NCBI RefSeq assembly: GCF_013694245.2 | Contig: NZ_CP059322.2 | Location: 2,228,001-2,292,000, forward strand | From: Micromonospora ferruginea | GTDB lineage: Bacteria; Actinomycetota; Actinomycetes; Mycobacteriales; Micromonosporaceae | Direction of reading: 5' to 3' | Length of the DNA stretch: 64,000 nucleotides | Notes under the pieces: model-generated | The model's input: only the letters and a program-made list of their open reading frames with translations | What the model was told of the DNA's origin: nothing | The model's database searches: none | Part shown: positions 51,863 to 61,963 of the stretch, one piece after another | How the letters are laid out: every line of letters begins with the position of its first letter | Position numbering within the stretch: position 1 is the first letter of the stretch | Translations under genes and position numbers: made by a program

Positions 51863-52834
51863 TCAGGACACGTGCTCGCGCACCCAGTCCCGGGACCGGA
51901 CGAACGCCGCCACCGGCTCGCCCACGTACCCCCAGGGCCACTCGCTGACCTGGTCGCCGAGCAGGTCGAAGACCCGGGCCGCGGCCTCGAACTCGTGCGC
52001 CAGCTCCAGGGCGAGCGCGAACAGTCCGGCGCGGGGCGCCAGGCCGGGGCCGGGCCGGAACGTCGGGTGCAGCACCGACCGCTCGGCGGCGGCGACCAGC
52101 TCGGCGCCGACCTCGTCCGACCGCATGTACGCGTCGTCCTCGCCGGCCGGCAGCTCCAGCCACTTCTCGATGTGCGCGGCGGCGATCAGCGCCGGCAGCA
52201 TGCTGCCCTCCGGCGCGCTCACGGTCGCCGCCCGGGCCAGCGAGAACATCGCCTCCTCGGTGCCGAACCACTTCGGGCACAGGTACTGCAACCGGTGCTC
52301 GTGCGCCACCTGGTGCCCGGGGTGCCGCGTGACCACGGCGTCGAAGCGGGCCGCCGCCTCCTCCTGGTCGACCTGCCGGGCCCGGGAGGTGGCGACCAGC
52401 CAGGCTCGGGACGTCACGTCGTCGGGGTCCCGGTCCGCCACCTCGTCGAGCAGGTTCTCGGCCACCAGCAGCCGCTTGCGGAACTCCCGGAACTGATCCT
52501 GGCCGGTGTGTTCGGCGCGCTGGTTGCCGCGTGCCTCCCACGCCCAGTAGAACGCGTGGCAGCCGCGCACCAGCACCGGCAGCGTCGAGTCCGGCTCCGC
52601 CGCGACCCACTCGCCGATCCAGTCCTGCACGCCGTCGACCCGCCCGGCGGCCTCCATCAGGTACGCGCGGTCGTCCGGGTCGGTGACCGGGGTCAGCACG
52701 TCCCGGGCGGCCCGCCAGTCCCGCGCGCCCAGCGCGTCGACCAACGCCCGCGCCACCGGATCCCCGAACGCCGGATCCATCACCGGCCCGCCGCCCCGCC
52801 CCTGCTCCCGTCCCCGCCGCCGAAAAAGCCCCAC
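51863..52834 (-). CDS. Probable DUF4034-type protein
   Basis: This is a 323-residue cytoplasmic protein of unknown function. Its content resembles DUF4034 proteins: helical TPR-like segments such as ARDWRAARDVLTPVTDPDDR, PVLVRGCHAFYWAWEARGN and EFRKRLLVAENLLDEVADRD. I chose the GTG at 52834 because GGAGGAG lies 6 bases upstream; the frame continues to 52933 but without a ribosome site. The mature start is basic (GLFRRRGREQGRGG). There are no membrane segments or catalytic motifs. It stands alone between the SDR and gamma-glutamyltransferase genes. Family assignment is from memory and only moderate. Confidence 0.6.
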   Translation of the reverse strand: MGLFRRRGREQGRGGGPVMDPAFGDPVARALVDALGARDWRAARDVLTPVTDPDDRAYLMEAAGRVDGVQDWIGEWVAAEPDSTLPVLVRGCHAFYWAWEARGNQRAEHTGQDQFREFRKRLLVAENLLDEVADRDPDDVTSRAWLVATSRARQVDQEEAAARFDAVVTRHPGHQVAHEHRLQYLCPKWFGTEEAMFSLARAATVSAPEGSMLPALIAAAHIEKWLELPAGEDDAYMRSDEVGAELVAAAERSVLHPTFRPGPGLAPRAGLFALALELAHEFEAAARVFDLLGDQVSEWPWGYVGEPVAAFVRSRDWVREHVS

Positions 52835-52990
52835 GATCGTCTCCTCCCCGTGCCCGACCGCGAGATCGTAACCGCCCACCCGGGATCCGTCGATCATGGA
52901 GTTGTGGTCGATGACAAGGCGGACATCCACCACATTCGAGGCGCCACAAGTCCAAGATCGACGGGGCGGGGCGGGGGCCGGGGGCGGGGG

Positions 52991-54778
52991 TCAGCGGCCG
53001 GTGGCGTAGCCCTGGGCGCCTCGGGGGTTGGCGGCGGCCGCGAGGACGCCGGTGCGGGGGTCGCGGGTGACGGCGCAGAGGCGGCCCAGGCTCCACGGGT
53101 CGGCGCGGCGGACCGTGTGGCCCCTCGCGCGCAGGCCGGCCAGCACCTCGGGATCCACGCGGTCCTCCACCACCAGCACGCCCGGCTCGACCTCGCGCGG
53201 ATAGAACGACGCCGGCAGGCTGGTCGTGTGCCAGGCCGGGGCGTCGATCGCCGCCTGCAACTCCTGCCCGCCGGCCAGGTGCCGCAGCAGGAACAGCAAC
53301 TGCCACTGGTCCTGCTGGTCGCCGCCGGGCGTGCCGCAGGCCATCACCGGCTCGCCCTCGCGCAGCACCAGCGTCGGGCTCAGCGTGGTACGCGGCCGAC
53401 GACCCGGCCGTAGCGACGAGGCGAGCCCCTCCTCCAGCCAGCACATCTGCAACCGACTGCCCAGCGGGAAACCCAGCTCCGGGATGGTGGGCGAACTCTG
53501 CAGCCAACCGCCGCTCGGCGTGGCGGAGATGATGTTGCCCCACCGGTCGACCACGTCGACGTGGCAGGTGTCGCCGCGGGTCACCCCGTCCGCGCGTACG
53601 GTCGGCTCGCCGGTGGCGGGATCCGGCGGGCCGGCGCGCCGGGTGTCGTGCGCGTGCAGGTGCGCCGGGAGCCGGGGCGGCGTGCCGGCCGGGCTGCCCG
53701 GGCGCAGCGCGGTCGACGCGGAGTCGCCGATCAGCGCGGCCCGCGCTCGCGCGTACTCCGGCGACAGCAGCGCCCCACCCGGCACGTCGGTGTCGCCGTA
53801 CCACGCCTCCCGGTCGGCGAAGGCCAGCTTGAGCGCCTCGGCCTGGGCGTGGATGCCGTCCACCGTGGACGGATCGAGTGCCCGGGGGTCGTCGAGGGCG
53901 TCAAGCGTCGCCAGCGTCTGCAGCAGCACCGGCCCCTGGCCCCAGAAGCCGCTCTTCGCCACCGTGTGCCCGTGCCAGTCGAGCGTGACCGGTTCCTCCC
54001 AGCCGGCGGACCAGCCGGCCAGGTCGGCGCCGGTGAGCACGCCGGCGTGCGGGCGGCCGCTGGAGTCCCGGAACGGCAGGCGGCTGAACTCCTCGATCGC
54101 CTCGGCGACGAACCCCTCCCGCCAGGCGCGCCGGGCCGCCTCGATCTGCGCCACCCGGTCCGCCCCGGCCGCCCGAGAGGCGTCGACGAGGCGGCGCAGC
54201 GTCCGCGCGTACGCCGGGTTGGTGACCATCTCCCCCGGCGCGGGCGGGCGGCCGTCGCGCAGCCAGAGTCGCGCGGAGGTCGGCCAGTGCTCGGTGAACA
54301 GCGACCGGACCCGCTCGACGGTCTCCCCGGCGGCGCCGACCAGCGGGTGGCCGGCGGCGGCGTAGCCGATCGCCGGTTCCAGCACCTCGCCGAGGGAGCG
54401 GGTGCCGTGGTCGCGCAACAACAGCAGCCAGGCGTCGACCGCGCCGGGCACCACCGCGGCCAGCGGGCCGGAGCCGGGCACCAGGTCCAGGCCGAGCGAC
54501 GCGAAGTGCGCGACGGTGGCCCCGGCCGGGGCCGGGCCCTGCCCGCAGAGCACCCGGGGGGTCGGATCGGCGGCCGTGGCCACGATCGCCGGCACCTCGC
54601 CGGCCGGGCCGTTGAGGTGCGGCTCGACCACGTGCAGCACGAACCCGGCGGCGACCGCGGCGTCGAAGGCGTTGCCGCCGCGCTCCAGTACGCCCATCGC
54701 CGACTGGCTGGCCAGCCAGTGCGTCGAGGAGACCATGCCGAACGTGCCGCGCAGCGTCGGCCGGGTGGTGAAGGTCAT
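52991..54778 (-). CDS. Gamma-glutamyltransferase family protein
   Basis: This is a 595-residue Ntn-hydrolase of the gamma-glutamyltransferase family, which cleaves gamma-glutamyl bonds such as that of glutathione. The autoprocessing site is GDTCHVDVVDRWGN (Thr nucleophile), and the substrate loop CGTPGGDQQDQWQ follows. The N-terminal block is ASQSAMGVLERGGNAFDAAV. No signal peptide is seen, so it is likely cytoplasmic. The ATG at 54778 lies 11 bases after the stop of the ABC ATPase gene, making it the last gene of the peptide importer operon. Import of glutathione or gamma-glutamyl peptides followed by cleavage is the natural reading (inference). Confidence 0.9.
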   Translation of the reverse strand: MTFTTRPTLRGTFGMVSSTHWLASQSAMGVLERGGNAFDAAVAAGFVLHVVEPHLNGPAGEVPAIVATAADPTPRVLCGQGPAPAGATVAHFASLGLDLVPGSGPLAAVVPGAVDAWLLLLRDHGTRSLGEVLEPAIGYAAAGHPLVGAAGETVERVRSLFTEHWPTSARLWLRDGRPPAPGEMVTNPAYARTLRRLVDASRAAGADRVAQIEAARRAWREGFVAEAIEEFSRLPFRDSSGRPHAGVLTGADLAGWSAGWEEPVTLDWHGHTVAKSGFWGQGPVLLQTLATLDALDDPRALDPSTVDGIHAQAEALKLAFADREAWYGDTDVPGGALLSPEYARARAALIGDSASTALRPGSPAGTPPRLPAHLHAHDTRRAGPPDPATGEPTVRADGVTRGDTCHVDVVDRWGNIISATPSGGWLQSSPTIPELGFPLGSRLQMCWLEEGLASSLRPGRRPRTTLSPTLVLREGEPVMACGTPGGDQQDQWQLLFLLRHLAGGQELQAAIDAPAWHTTSLPASFYPREVEPGVLVVEDRVDPEVLAGLRARGHTVRRADPWSLGRLCAVTRDPRTGVLAAAANPRGAQGYATGR

Positions 54779-54789
54779 CACCGTCGATC

Positions 54790-55776
54790 CTACGCCGGGT
54801 CGGCGGCCTCGCCGTCGAGCGGGAACAGGCAGGCCGCGCGGTGGTCGGGGCCCACCTCGGCCAGCGCCGGATCGGTCCCGGCGCACTCGGCGCGGGCCCG
54901 CGGGCATCGGGTACGGAACCGGCAGCCGCTGGGCGGGTCCACCGGGCTGGGGATGTCTCCGGTGAGCACGGTGCGGCGGCGTTGCCGCTCGACGCGGGGA
55001 TCGGCCACCGGCACCGCCGACAGCAGCGCCGCCGTGTACGGGTGCGCCGGCCGTTGGTAGATCCGCTCCGGTGGGCCGGTCTCCACGATGCGGCCGAGGT
55101 ACATCACCGCGATCCGGTCGCTCATGTGCTCCACCGCGGCCAGGTCGTGCGCGATGAACAGGTAGGTCAGCCCGAGGTCGCGTTGCAGGTGCCGCAGCAG
55201 GTTCATGATCTGCGCCTGCACGCTCAGGTCCAGCGAGGCGATCGGCTCGTCCAGGACGATCAGGTCCGGCTCCCCGGCCAGCGCGCGGGCCACCCCCACC
55301 CGCTGGCGCTGGCCGCCGGACAGCTCGTGCGGATGCCGGCCGGCGGTGTCGGCGCGCAGGCCCACCAGCTCCAGCAGCTCGGCCACCCGGTCCCGGCGGG
55401 TCGCGGCGGAACCGGCCAGCCGGTGCACGTGCAAGGGCTCGGCGATGCTGTCGCCGACCGTGCGGCGCGGGTCGAGGGACGCCTGCGGGTCCTGGAAGAC
55501 CATCGCCACGTGCCGGCGCATCCCGCGCAGGCGGCGGCGGGACAGGTCGGTGACGTCCGCGCCGGCCACCCGGACCCGGCCGGCGGTCGGGTCGACCAGC
55601 CGCAGCAGCGCCAGGCCGGCGGTCGACTTGCCGCTGCCCGACTCGCCGACCAGGCCGAGCGTCTCACTGCGACGCACCGCCAGGCTGACGCCGTCCACCG
55701 CCCGCACCACGCCGGCCGGGGTCGGGAAGTGCACCGCCAGGTCGTCCAGCTCGGCGACCACGTCCGCCGCTGTCAT
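54790..55776 (-). CDS. Opp/Dpp-type ABC transporter ATPase (OppF-like)
   Basis: This 328-residue ATPase of the second importer has Walker [10 protein letters not shown] (about residues 43-51), Q-loop [13 protein letters not shown], signature [15 protein letters not shown], Walker B IVLDEP and the switch FIAHD. The C-terminal tail has [17 protein letters not shown] and [14 protein letters not shown]. The ATG overlaps the stop of the paired ATPase (ATGA). Confidence 0.92.
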   Translation of the reverse strand: MTAADVVAELDDLAVHFPTPAGVVRAVDGVSLAVRRSETLGLVGESGSGKSTAGLALLRLVDPTAGRVRVAGADVTDLSRRRLRGMRRHVAMVFQDPQASLDPRRTVGDSIAEPLHVHRLAGSAATRRDRVAELLELVGLRADTAGRHPHELSGGQRQRVGVARALAGEPDLIVLDEPIASLDLSVQAQIMNLLRHLQRDLGLTYLFIAHDLAAVEHMSDRIAVMYLGRIVETGPPERIYQRPAHPYTAALLSAVPVADPRVERQRRRTVLTGDIPSPVDPPSGCRFRTRCPRARAECAGTDPALAEVGPDHRAACLFPLDGEAADPA

Positions 55777-56810
55777 GAGGTCTCCCCCGGATAGAAGGTG
55801 CGGACCGTGTGCCCGGGGCCGACCGGGGTCAGCGGGGGCAGCTCGTGCTCGCACCGGGGATCGGCGCGCACCGGGCAGCGCGGCCAGAACGCGCACCCCG
55901 GCGGCAGGTCCAGCGGGCTCGGCGGCGCGCCCGGGATGGCCACCAGGTCCTCACCCCGGCGCGCCGGGTCCGGCCGGGCCGCGAGCAGCGCCCGGGTGTA
56001 CGGGTGCGACGGCGTGTCGAACACCGCGTCGACCGGGCCCTGCTCGACGATCCGGCCGCCGTACATCACCGCGACCGTGTCCGCGATGCCGGCGACCACG
56101 CCCAGGTCGTGGGTGACCCAGACGACCGCCGTGCCGAGCCGCTGTTGCAGGTCGGCGACCAGCTCGACGATCTGCGCCTGGGTGGTCACGTCCAGCGCGG
56201 TGGTCGGCTCGTCGGCGATGAGCAGGTCCGGCTCGCAGGCCAGCGCCATGGCGATCACCACCCGCTGGCGCATGCCGCCGGAGAACTGGTGCGGGAACGC
56301 GTCGACGCGCCGCGCGGCGGACGGGATGCCGACCAGGTCGAGCAGCTCCACCGCCCGGTCGCGGGCGGCGCGGCGGGTCAGTCCGAGGTGCGCCTCGGCC
56401 GCCTCGGTGACCTGCCGGCCCACCGGCAGCACCGGGTTGAGCGACGTCATCGGATCCTGGAAGACGAACCCGACGTGCCGGCCGCGCAGCTTGCGGCGGC
56501 GGTCGTCCGGCAACGCGCTCAGCTCGGTGTCGAGCAGCCGCACCCGGCCGGTGACCGTCGCCGCGCGCGGCGCCAGCCCGGTGGCCGCGAGCAGCGTCAT
56601 GCTCTTGCCGCTGCCGGACTCGCCGACCAGCGCGAACGTCTCCCCGGCCCGCACCTGCCAGGACACCCCGGCCACCGCGCGGGCCGGCCCGCGCCGGGTG
56701 CCCACGGTGACCGTGAGGTCCTCGACGGAGAACACGGTCTTGCCGTTGCTCGTGCTGGGCTGGCTGGGCATGCGCTCGTGGCCCTCGCTTCGCTCGGTGC
56801 GCTCGCTCAT
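55773..56810 (-). CDS. Opp/Dpp-type ABC transporter ATPase (OppD-like)
   Basis: This ATPase has 345 residues from the ATG at 56810, with Walker [11 protein letters not shown]-loop [15 protein letters not shown], signature [15 protein letters not shown], Walker [13 protein letters not shown] and switch WVTHD. The first 13 residues ([13 protein letters not shown]) are encoded by a GAGCGAAGCGAG-like repeat. A second in-frame ATG at 56771 starts [11 protein letters not shown] and may be the original start. The upstream ATG overlaps the permease stop (ATGA). Confidence 0.9.
   Translation of the reverse strand: MSERTERSEGHERMPSQPSTSNGKTVFSVEDLTVTVGTRRGPARAVAGVSWQVRAGETFALVGESGSGKSMTLLAATGLAPRAATVTGRVRLLDTELSALPDDRRRKLRGRHVGFVFQDPMTSLNPVLPVGRQVTEAAEAHLGLTRRAARDRAVELLDLVGIPSAARRVDAFPHQFSGGMRQRVVIAMALACEPDLLIADEPTTALDVTTQAQIVELVADLQQRLGTAVVWVTHDLGVVAGIADTVAVMYGGRIVEQGPVDAVFDTPSHPYTRALLAARPDPARRGEDLVAIPGAPPSPLDLPPGCAFWPRCPVRADPRCEHELPPLTPVGPGHTVRTFYPGETS
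56771..56810 (-). repeat. GAGCGAAGCGAG-type short repeat forming the 5' end of the ATPase gene
   Basis: On the coding strand the 40 bases read as alternating GAGCG/GCGAG units (GCACCGAGCGAAGCGAGGG). They resemble the spacer at 6040-6096. The element supplies the overlapping ATGA junction and encodes a polar extension not expected in the family. Confidence 0.35.
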
Positions 56811-57691
56811 GCGGTGGTGCCCCTTCGGGCCTCGCTGACGGTGAGCTGGCGGGGGTCGAGCACGTCGCGCAGCGCGTCGCCGACCAGGTTGAAGGCGAGC
56901 ACGGTCAGGAAGATCGCCGCGCCCGGGAACACGCCCAGCCACCAGGCGTCGGTGACGAAGCCGCGCCCGTCGAACAGCATCCGCCCCCAGGCCGGCGCCG
57001 GCGGTTGGATGCCGAGGCCGAGGAAGGACAGCGCCGCCTCGGAGAGGATCGCGAACGCCAGCGACAGGGAGGTCTGCACGATCAGCGGCGCGGCGATGTT
57101 GGGCAGCACGTGCCGGCGCATGATGCGCAGGTCGGACGCGCCGATGGAGACGGCGGCCCGGACGAAGACCTGCTCGCGTACGGAGAGGACACCGGCCCGG
57201 GTGATCCGGGCGAAGATGGGCGTGTAGACCACGCCGATGGCGACCATCGCGGTGAGCAGGCCGGGGCCGAGCACCGCCACGATGGCCACCGCCAGCAGCA
57301 GCACCGGGAACGCGAACAGCACGTCCATGCAGCGCATCAGCACGCTGTCCAGCCAGCCCCGGTAGTAGCCGGCGAGCAGCCCGAGCGTCACGCCCGCGGC
57401 CAGTGCGATGCCGACGCTGACCACGCCGACCTCCAGCGAGACGCGGGCCGCGACCAGCACCCGGCTGAGCACGTCCCGGCCCAGCTCGTCGGTGCCGAAC
57501 GGGTGCGCGCCGCTGGGCGGTCGCAGCATCGCGTCCACGTCGACGTCGTTGACCCCGGCCGGGGCGAGCCACGGGCCGAAGACGCCCACCACGACCAGCA
57601 GCAGTAGGACGAGCGTGCCGCCGACCGCGAGCGGGTCGCGGCGCAGCGCGTCCAGCACGCGACGGCCGGTGCTCTCGCTTGCGGCGCTCAC
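56807..57691 (-). CDS. ABC transporter permease (OppC-like)
   Basis: This is a 294-residue permease with an N-terminal polar segment, helix one [19 protein letters not shown] and the DppC-class [17 protein letters not shown]. The EAA loop lies at about [14 protein letters not shown], and the end is [16 protein letters not shown]. The GTG at 57691 overlaps the stop of the other permease. Both permeases and both ATPases are linked by 4-base overlaps, so subunit synthesis is tightly coupled. Confidence 0.92.
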   Translation of the reverse strand: MSAASESTGRRVLDALRRDPLAVGGTLVLLLLVVVGVFGPWLAPAGVNDVDVDAMLRPPSGAHPFGTDELGRDVLSRVLVAARVSLEVGVVSVGIALAAGVTLGLLAGYYRGWLDSVLMRCMDVLFAFPVLLLAVAIVAVLGPGLLTAMVAIGVVYTPIFARITRAGVLSVREQVFVRAAVSIGASDLRIMRRHVLPNIAAPLIVQTSLSLAFAILSEAALSFLGLGIQPPAPAWGRMLFDGRGFVTDAWWLGVFPGAAIFLTVLAFNLVGDALRDVLDPRQLTVSEARRGTTA

Positions 57692-58632
57692 TTGACCGTG
57701 ATCCTCGGGTCGAGGCGGGCGTAGAGGATGTCCACCAGCAGGTTGACCAGCAGGAACAGCGCCGCGACGAGCAGCACCGCGCCCTGCAGGACGGGATAGT
57801 CGCGGGCCTGGACGGCGTCGAAGGTGAGCCGGCCGATGCCCGGCCAGGCGAACAGCACCTCGATCACGATCACACCGCCGAGCAGGCTGGCCAACTGCAC
57901 CGCGACCACGGTGACCACCGGGATCAGCGCGTTGCGCAGCACGTGCCGCAGGATCACCACCCGGTTGCGCAGCCCCTTCGCCTCGGCGGTGCGGACGTAG
58001 TCGGCGGAGAGAACCTCCAGCACCGACGAGCGGATGAACCGGGTGAGGATCGACGCGGTGACCAGGCCGACGGTGACCGCCGGCAGGGCCACGTGGCTGG
58101 CCCACCGGCCCGGGTCCTCGGTCAGCGCCACGTAGCCCGACGGCGGCAGCCACCCCAGCACCCCGGCGAAGAGGATGATGCCCATGATGCCCATCCAGAA
58201 GTCCGGCACCGAGACGCCGAACTGGCTGAACACGCGGGCCGCGTGGTCGACCGCCGAGCCGCTGCGCACCGCCGCGACGATGCCCAGCGGGAACGCGACC
58301 AGCAGGGCGAACAGCACCGCGGTGACGGCCAGCGACAGCGTCGCCGGCAGCCGTTCCAGCACGATCCGGCTGACCGGCTGGCCGGTGCGGAAGCTGACCC
58401 CGAGGTCACCGGTGAGCGCGTGGCCGAGATAGCTGGCGTACTGCACCGGCAGCGGCTGGTCGAGGCCGGCGCGCGAGCGCAGCGCCTCGTACGTCTGCGG
58501 GTCGAAGCGGGTGCCGAGCGCCACCCGGACCGGGTCACCCGGCACCAGTTGCAGCAGCAGGAAGACCACCAGGGTCACCCCGAGCAGCACGACCGCCGAC
58601 TGGAGGACCCGCCGCAGGACGAAGCGGGTCAC
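57688..58632 (-). CDS. ABC transporter permease (OppB-like)
   Basis: This 314-residue permease starts MTRFVLRRVLQSAVVLLGVT, with the class motif LQLVPGDPVRVALG. The EAA loop is SADYVRTAEAKGLRNRVVIL and the end [11 protein letters not shown] is canonical. The GTG at 58632 overlaps the binding-protein stop (GTGA). Confidence 0.92.
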   Translation of the reverse strand: MTRFVLRRVLQSAVVLLGVTLVVFLLLQLVPGDPVRVALGTRFDPQTYEALRSRAGLDQPLPVQYASYLGHALTGDLGVSFRTGQPVSRIVLERLPATLSLAVTAVLFALLVAFPLGIVAAVRSGSAVDHAARVFSQFGVSVPDFWMGIMGIILFAGVLGWLPPSGYVALTEDPGRWASHVALPAVTVGLVTASILTRFIRSSVLEVLSADYVRTAEAKGLRNRVVILRHVLRNALIPVVTVVAVQLASLLGGVIVIEVLFAWPGIGRLTFDAVQARDYPVLQGAVLLVAALFLLVNLLVDILYARLDPRITVK

Positions 58633-60167
58633 TTGCCGAGGGCGACCGAGCGGAACCGGATCGCCCGGTCGCTGCGGACGTCGTAGCCGGAGACCTTCTT
58701 CGACCAGCCCTGCACCACGTCCGGGTTGTAGAGGTAGAGGTAGCTGGCGTCGTCGACGATCTGCTTCGCGGCCTGCTCGTACGCCTGCTTGCGGGCGTTC
58801 TGGTCGGTCTCGGTGCGGGCGGTGTCGAGCAGCTTGTCCACCGCCGGGTTGGCGTACTTGTGGAAGTTGAACGTGCCGCCGCTGTGGTGCTGGGCGTAGT
58901 AGAACTCGTCCGGGTCGACGTTGCCCAGCCAGCCGAGCATGAACCCGTCGAACTTCCCCTTCGCCTGCTCGTCGAGCCACTGGGCGAAGTCCAGCGTACG
59001 GATCTTCACGGTGATGCCGACGTCCTTGAGCTGCGCGGCGATGACCTGCGCGGCGGTGACCGTCTCCGGGTACTCGCTGGTGACCATCAGGTCCATGGTC
59101 AGGTTGCCGACGCCGGCCTGGCCGAGCATCTGCTTCGCCTTGGCCGGGTCGTGCGAGTAGGGCGCGTAGTCGTAGAAGAACGCGCTGTTGCGCGGGATGG
59201 CGGTCTGGTTGACCGTGGCGAGGCCGAACTTGGCCGCCTTGGTGATCGCCTCCCGGTCCAGGGCGTAGCCGATCGCGCGGCGGACCTCGGGGTTGTCGAA
59301 CGGCTTGCGGGCCTCGTTGAGCGCCACGTACCAGTAGTCGGTCGACGGCGCCGACCTCACCACCGGGTCGTCGCCGTCGCGCAGCGACTTCACCTGCTGC
59401 GGCGGCAGGTTGTCGGTCCACTGCACCTGGCCGCTGCGCAGGTTCTGCAGCGCGACGGTGGGATCCTTGACGAAGGTGAAGGTGACGCCGTCCAGCTTCG
59501 GCTTGTCACCCCAGTAGGCGTCGTTGCGGACCAGCTTGATGCTGTCGCCGGAGGTGTAGCCGGCCACCTTGAACGGACCACTGCCGACCGGGGCGGTCTT
59601 GACCTTGCCGGACTCCACGTTGGCCTTCTCGACGATCGCGACGCCCTTGAAGCCGCCGAGGTTGGCCAGCAGGTTCGGGGTGGGCGCGCTCAGCGTCACC
59701 ACGACGGTCGCCGGGTCGGGACCGGTCACCGACTTGACGGTGGCGAACTTGTAGGCGGTGTTCAGCTTCTGCTTGATGATCCGCTCGTACGAGTAGACGA
59801 CGTCCTCCGAGGTCAGTGGCGACCCGTCGGAGAACGTCGCGCCGTCGCGCAGGGTGAACGTCCAGGTGAGCTGGTCGGCGCTGGTGGTCCACTTGGTGGC
59901 CAGCGAGGGCACCATCTTCAGGTCGGCGTCCGGCTCGACCAGGGTGTCGTAGACGTTCTCCAGCACCTGGAAGCTGTAGTAGGCCGAGGTCTTGTGCGGG
60001 TCGAGCTGGTCCGGTTCGCCACCGATGGCGGCGTTGAGGACGCCCCCCGCGCCCTTGGCGCCGCCGCCGTCACCGACGTCGACGGCCTCGCCGCCGGTGC
60101 ATCCGGAGAGGACGCCGACCGTGAGGGTGAGTGCCGCGCCGATCACCCCGAGCTTGTTCCTGGACAT
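58629..60167 (-). CDS. Family-5 peptide-binding lipoprotein of the second importer
   Basis: This 512-residue lipoprotein has signal peptide MSRNKLGVIGAALTLTVGVL with lipobox LSGC (Cys23). The family-5 fold follows with IGGEPDQLDPHKTSAYYSF, DGSPLTSEDVVYSYERIIKQ, VGSGPFKVAGY and VRRAIGYALDREAI. It is the first gene of the importer/gamma-glutamyltransferase operon and is divergent from the AidB-like gene. The GGGGGG ribosome site lies just upstream of the ATG. The ligand is probably a peptide; glutathione is suggested only by the operon's last gene. Confidence 0.92.
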   Translation of the reverse strand: MSRNKLGVIGAALTLTVGVLSGCTGGEAVDVGDGGGAKGAGGVLNAAIGGEPDQLDPHKTSAYYSFQVLENVYDTLVEPDADLKMVPSLATKWTTSADQLTWTFTLRDGATFSDGSPLTSEDVVYSYERIIKQKLNTAYKFATVKSVTGPDPATVVVTLSAPTPNLLANLGGFKGVAIVEKANVESGKVKTAPVGSGPFKVAGYTSGDSIKLVRNDAYWGDKPKLDGVTFTFVKDPTVALQNLRSGQVQWTDNLPPQQVKSLRDGDDPVVRSAPSTDYWYVALNEARKPFDNPEVRRAIGYALDREAITKAAKFGLATVNQTAIPRNSAFFYDYAPYSHDPAKAKQMLGQAGVGNLTMDLMVTSEYPETVTAAQVIAAQLKDVGITVKIRTLDFAQWLDEQAKGKFDGFMLGWLGNVDPDEFYYAQHHSGGTFNFHKYANPAVDKLLDTARTETDQNARKQAYEQAAKQIVDDASYLYLYNPDVVQGWSKKVSGYDVRSDRAIRFRSVALGK

Positions 60168-60332
60168 TGGCCCCCCTGCCGCATTCCGAACAAAAGAAAG
60201 TTTCGGCCACTCTTGTCGCCGAGCAGGATGATGTCAAACGAATCGAGCCGAATCGACTGGTCGCGCGGTTGCCGGCCCGGGCTGAACGGTGGTTCAATCC
60301 ACCTTCCGCCGCCGCGTGCTGGGAGGGCCGCC

Positions 60333-61961
60333 GTGAGCACACACGAGGTCGTCAACCAGGTTCCCCCGCTGGTCGGGCACGACACCGCCGACGATCCGGC
60401 GCTGCTCGACGGCCTGGCCCGCGAGGGCGCCGGCTGGGCCGCCGCCGGGCTGCACGAGCTGGGCCGGCTGGCCGGCGGTGAGGCGGCGACCGAGCACGGC
60501 CGGCTGGCCAACGAGCACCCGCCGGTGCTGCGCACCCACGACCGCCACGGCCACCGCGTCGACGAGGTGGAGTTCCACCCGTCCTGGCACGAGCTGATGC
60601 GTACCGCGGTCGGGCACGGCCTGCACGCCGCGCCGTGGGCCGACGACCGGCCCGGCGCGCACGTCGCCCGCGCCGCCGGCTTCTACGTCTGGCGGCCCGA
60701 CGCCGGGCACGGCTGCCCGATCTCGATGACCTACGCGGCGGTGCCGGCGCTGCGGCACAGTCCCGAACTGGCCGCGCGCTACGAACCGCTGCTCACCAGC
60801 ACCGAGTACGACTTCGGGCTGCGCCCGCCCACCGGTAAGCGCGGCCTGCTGGCCGGCATGTCGATGACCGAGAAGCAGGGCGGCTCGGACGTGCGCGCCA
60901 ACACCACCACCGCCACGCCGCACGCCGACGGCAGCTACCGCCTGCTCGGGCACAAGTGGTTCACCTCCGCGCCGATGTGCGACCTGTTCCTCACGCTCGC
61001 CCAGGCGCCCGGCGGGCTCACCTGCTTCCTGGTCCCCCGCGTGCTGCCCGACGGCGCCCGCAACCCGATGCGGCTGATGCGGCTGAAGGACAAGCTCGGC
61101 AACCGCTCCAATGCCTCCGCCGAGATCGAGTACGAGCACGCGGTGGCGTGGCGGGTCGGCGACGAGGGCCGGGGCGTGCGCACCATCATCGACATGGTCA
61201 ACCTGACCCGGCTGGACTGCGTGATCGGCGCGGCGGCCGGCATGCGTCAGGGCGTCACCACGGCCGTGCACCACACCACCCACCGGCGGGCCTTCGGCCG
61301 CTACCTGGCCGACCAGCCGCTGATGCGCAACGTCCTAGCCGACCTGGCGGTCGAGTCCGAGGCGGCCACCGTGCTGATGACGCGGCTGGCCGGCGCGACC
61401 GACCGCTCGGCGCGCGGCGACGACGGGGAGACCGCGTTCAAGCGGCTCGCCCTCGCGGTCGGCAAGTACTGGGTGTGCAAGCGCTGGCCGGGGCACGCCG
61501 CCGAGGCCCTGGAGTGCCTGGGCGGCAACGGCTACGTCGAGGAATCAGGCATGCCCCGGCTGTTCCGCGAGTCGCCGCTCAACTCGATCTGGGAGGGCTC
61601 CGGCAACGTCGCCGCGCTGGACGTGCTGCGCGCGCTCACCCGCGAGCCGCAGGTGCTGGCCGCGTACGAGGCGGAGGTGGCCGCCGCGGCCGGCGCGGAC
61701 CGGCGTCTCGACGACGCGGTCCGGCGGGTGCGCGACGAACTGGCCGACCACACCGCCCTGGAGTTGCGGGCCCGGCGCGTGGTGGAGCGGCTCGCGCTGG
61801 TGCTGCAGGGCGCGCTGCTGGTCCGCCACGGCCACCCGGCCGTCGCCGACGCGTTCTGCGCGTCCCGCCTCGGCGGCGACCACGGCCAGGCGTACGGGAC
61901 GCTGCCCGGCGGGGTCGACCTGGCCGCGATCATCGACCGGGCCACCCCGAAGGTCGGCTGA
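60333..61961 (+). CDS. AidB-like acyl-CoA dehydrogenase family protein
   Basis: This is a 542-residue flavoprotein of the AidB branch of acyl-CoA dehydrogenases (alkylation-response protein in E. coli). It has the AidB-type long N-terminal domain (HEVVNQVPPLVGHDTADDPA), GLLAGMSMTEKQGGSDVRAN, KWFTSAPMCDLFLTLAQ and ALECLGGNGYVEESGMPRL. The end RESPLNSIWEGSGNVAALDV lies where the catalytic base of other members would be. The start is a GTG at 60333 with GGGAGGG 6 bases upstream. It precedes the MOSC gene by 2 bases. A DNA-damage role is inferred from family only; no Ada box was seen. Confidence 0.9.
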   Translation: MSTHEVVNQVPPLVGHDTADDPALLDGLAREGAGWAAAGLHELGRLAGGEAATEHGRLANEHPPVLRTHDRHGHRVDEVEFHPSWHELMRTAVGHGLHAAPWADDRPGAHVARAAGFYVWRPDAGHGCPISMTYAAVPALRHSPELAARYEPLLTSTEYDFGLRPPTGKRGLLAGMSMTEKQGGSDVRANTTTATPHADGSYRLLGHKWFTSAPMCDLFLTLAQAPGGLTCFLVPRVLPDGARNPMRLMRLKDKLGNRSNASAEIEYEHAVAWRVGDEGRGVRTIIDMVNLTRLDCVIGAAAGMRQGVTTAVHHTTHRRAFGRYLADQPLMRNVLADLAVESEAATVLMTRLAGATDRSARGDDGETAFKRLALAVGKYWVCKRWPGHAAEALECLGGNGYVEESGMPRLFRESPLNSIWEGSGNVAALDVLRALTREPQVLAAYEAEVAAAAGADRRLDDAVRRVRDELADHTALELRARRVVERLALVLQGALLVRHGHPAVADAFCASRLGGDHGQAYGTLPGGVDLAAIIDRATPKVG

Positions 61962-61963
61962 GC

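Noticed and set aside
48411..60167. Mobile element or integrated phage as source of accessory genes
   Set aside because: No transposase, integrase, terminal repeats or tRNA-linked attachment site was found anywhere in the window.
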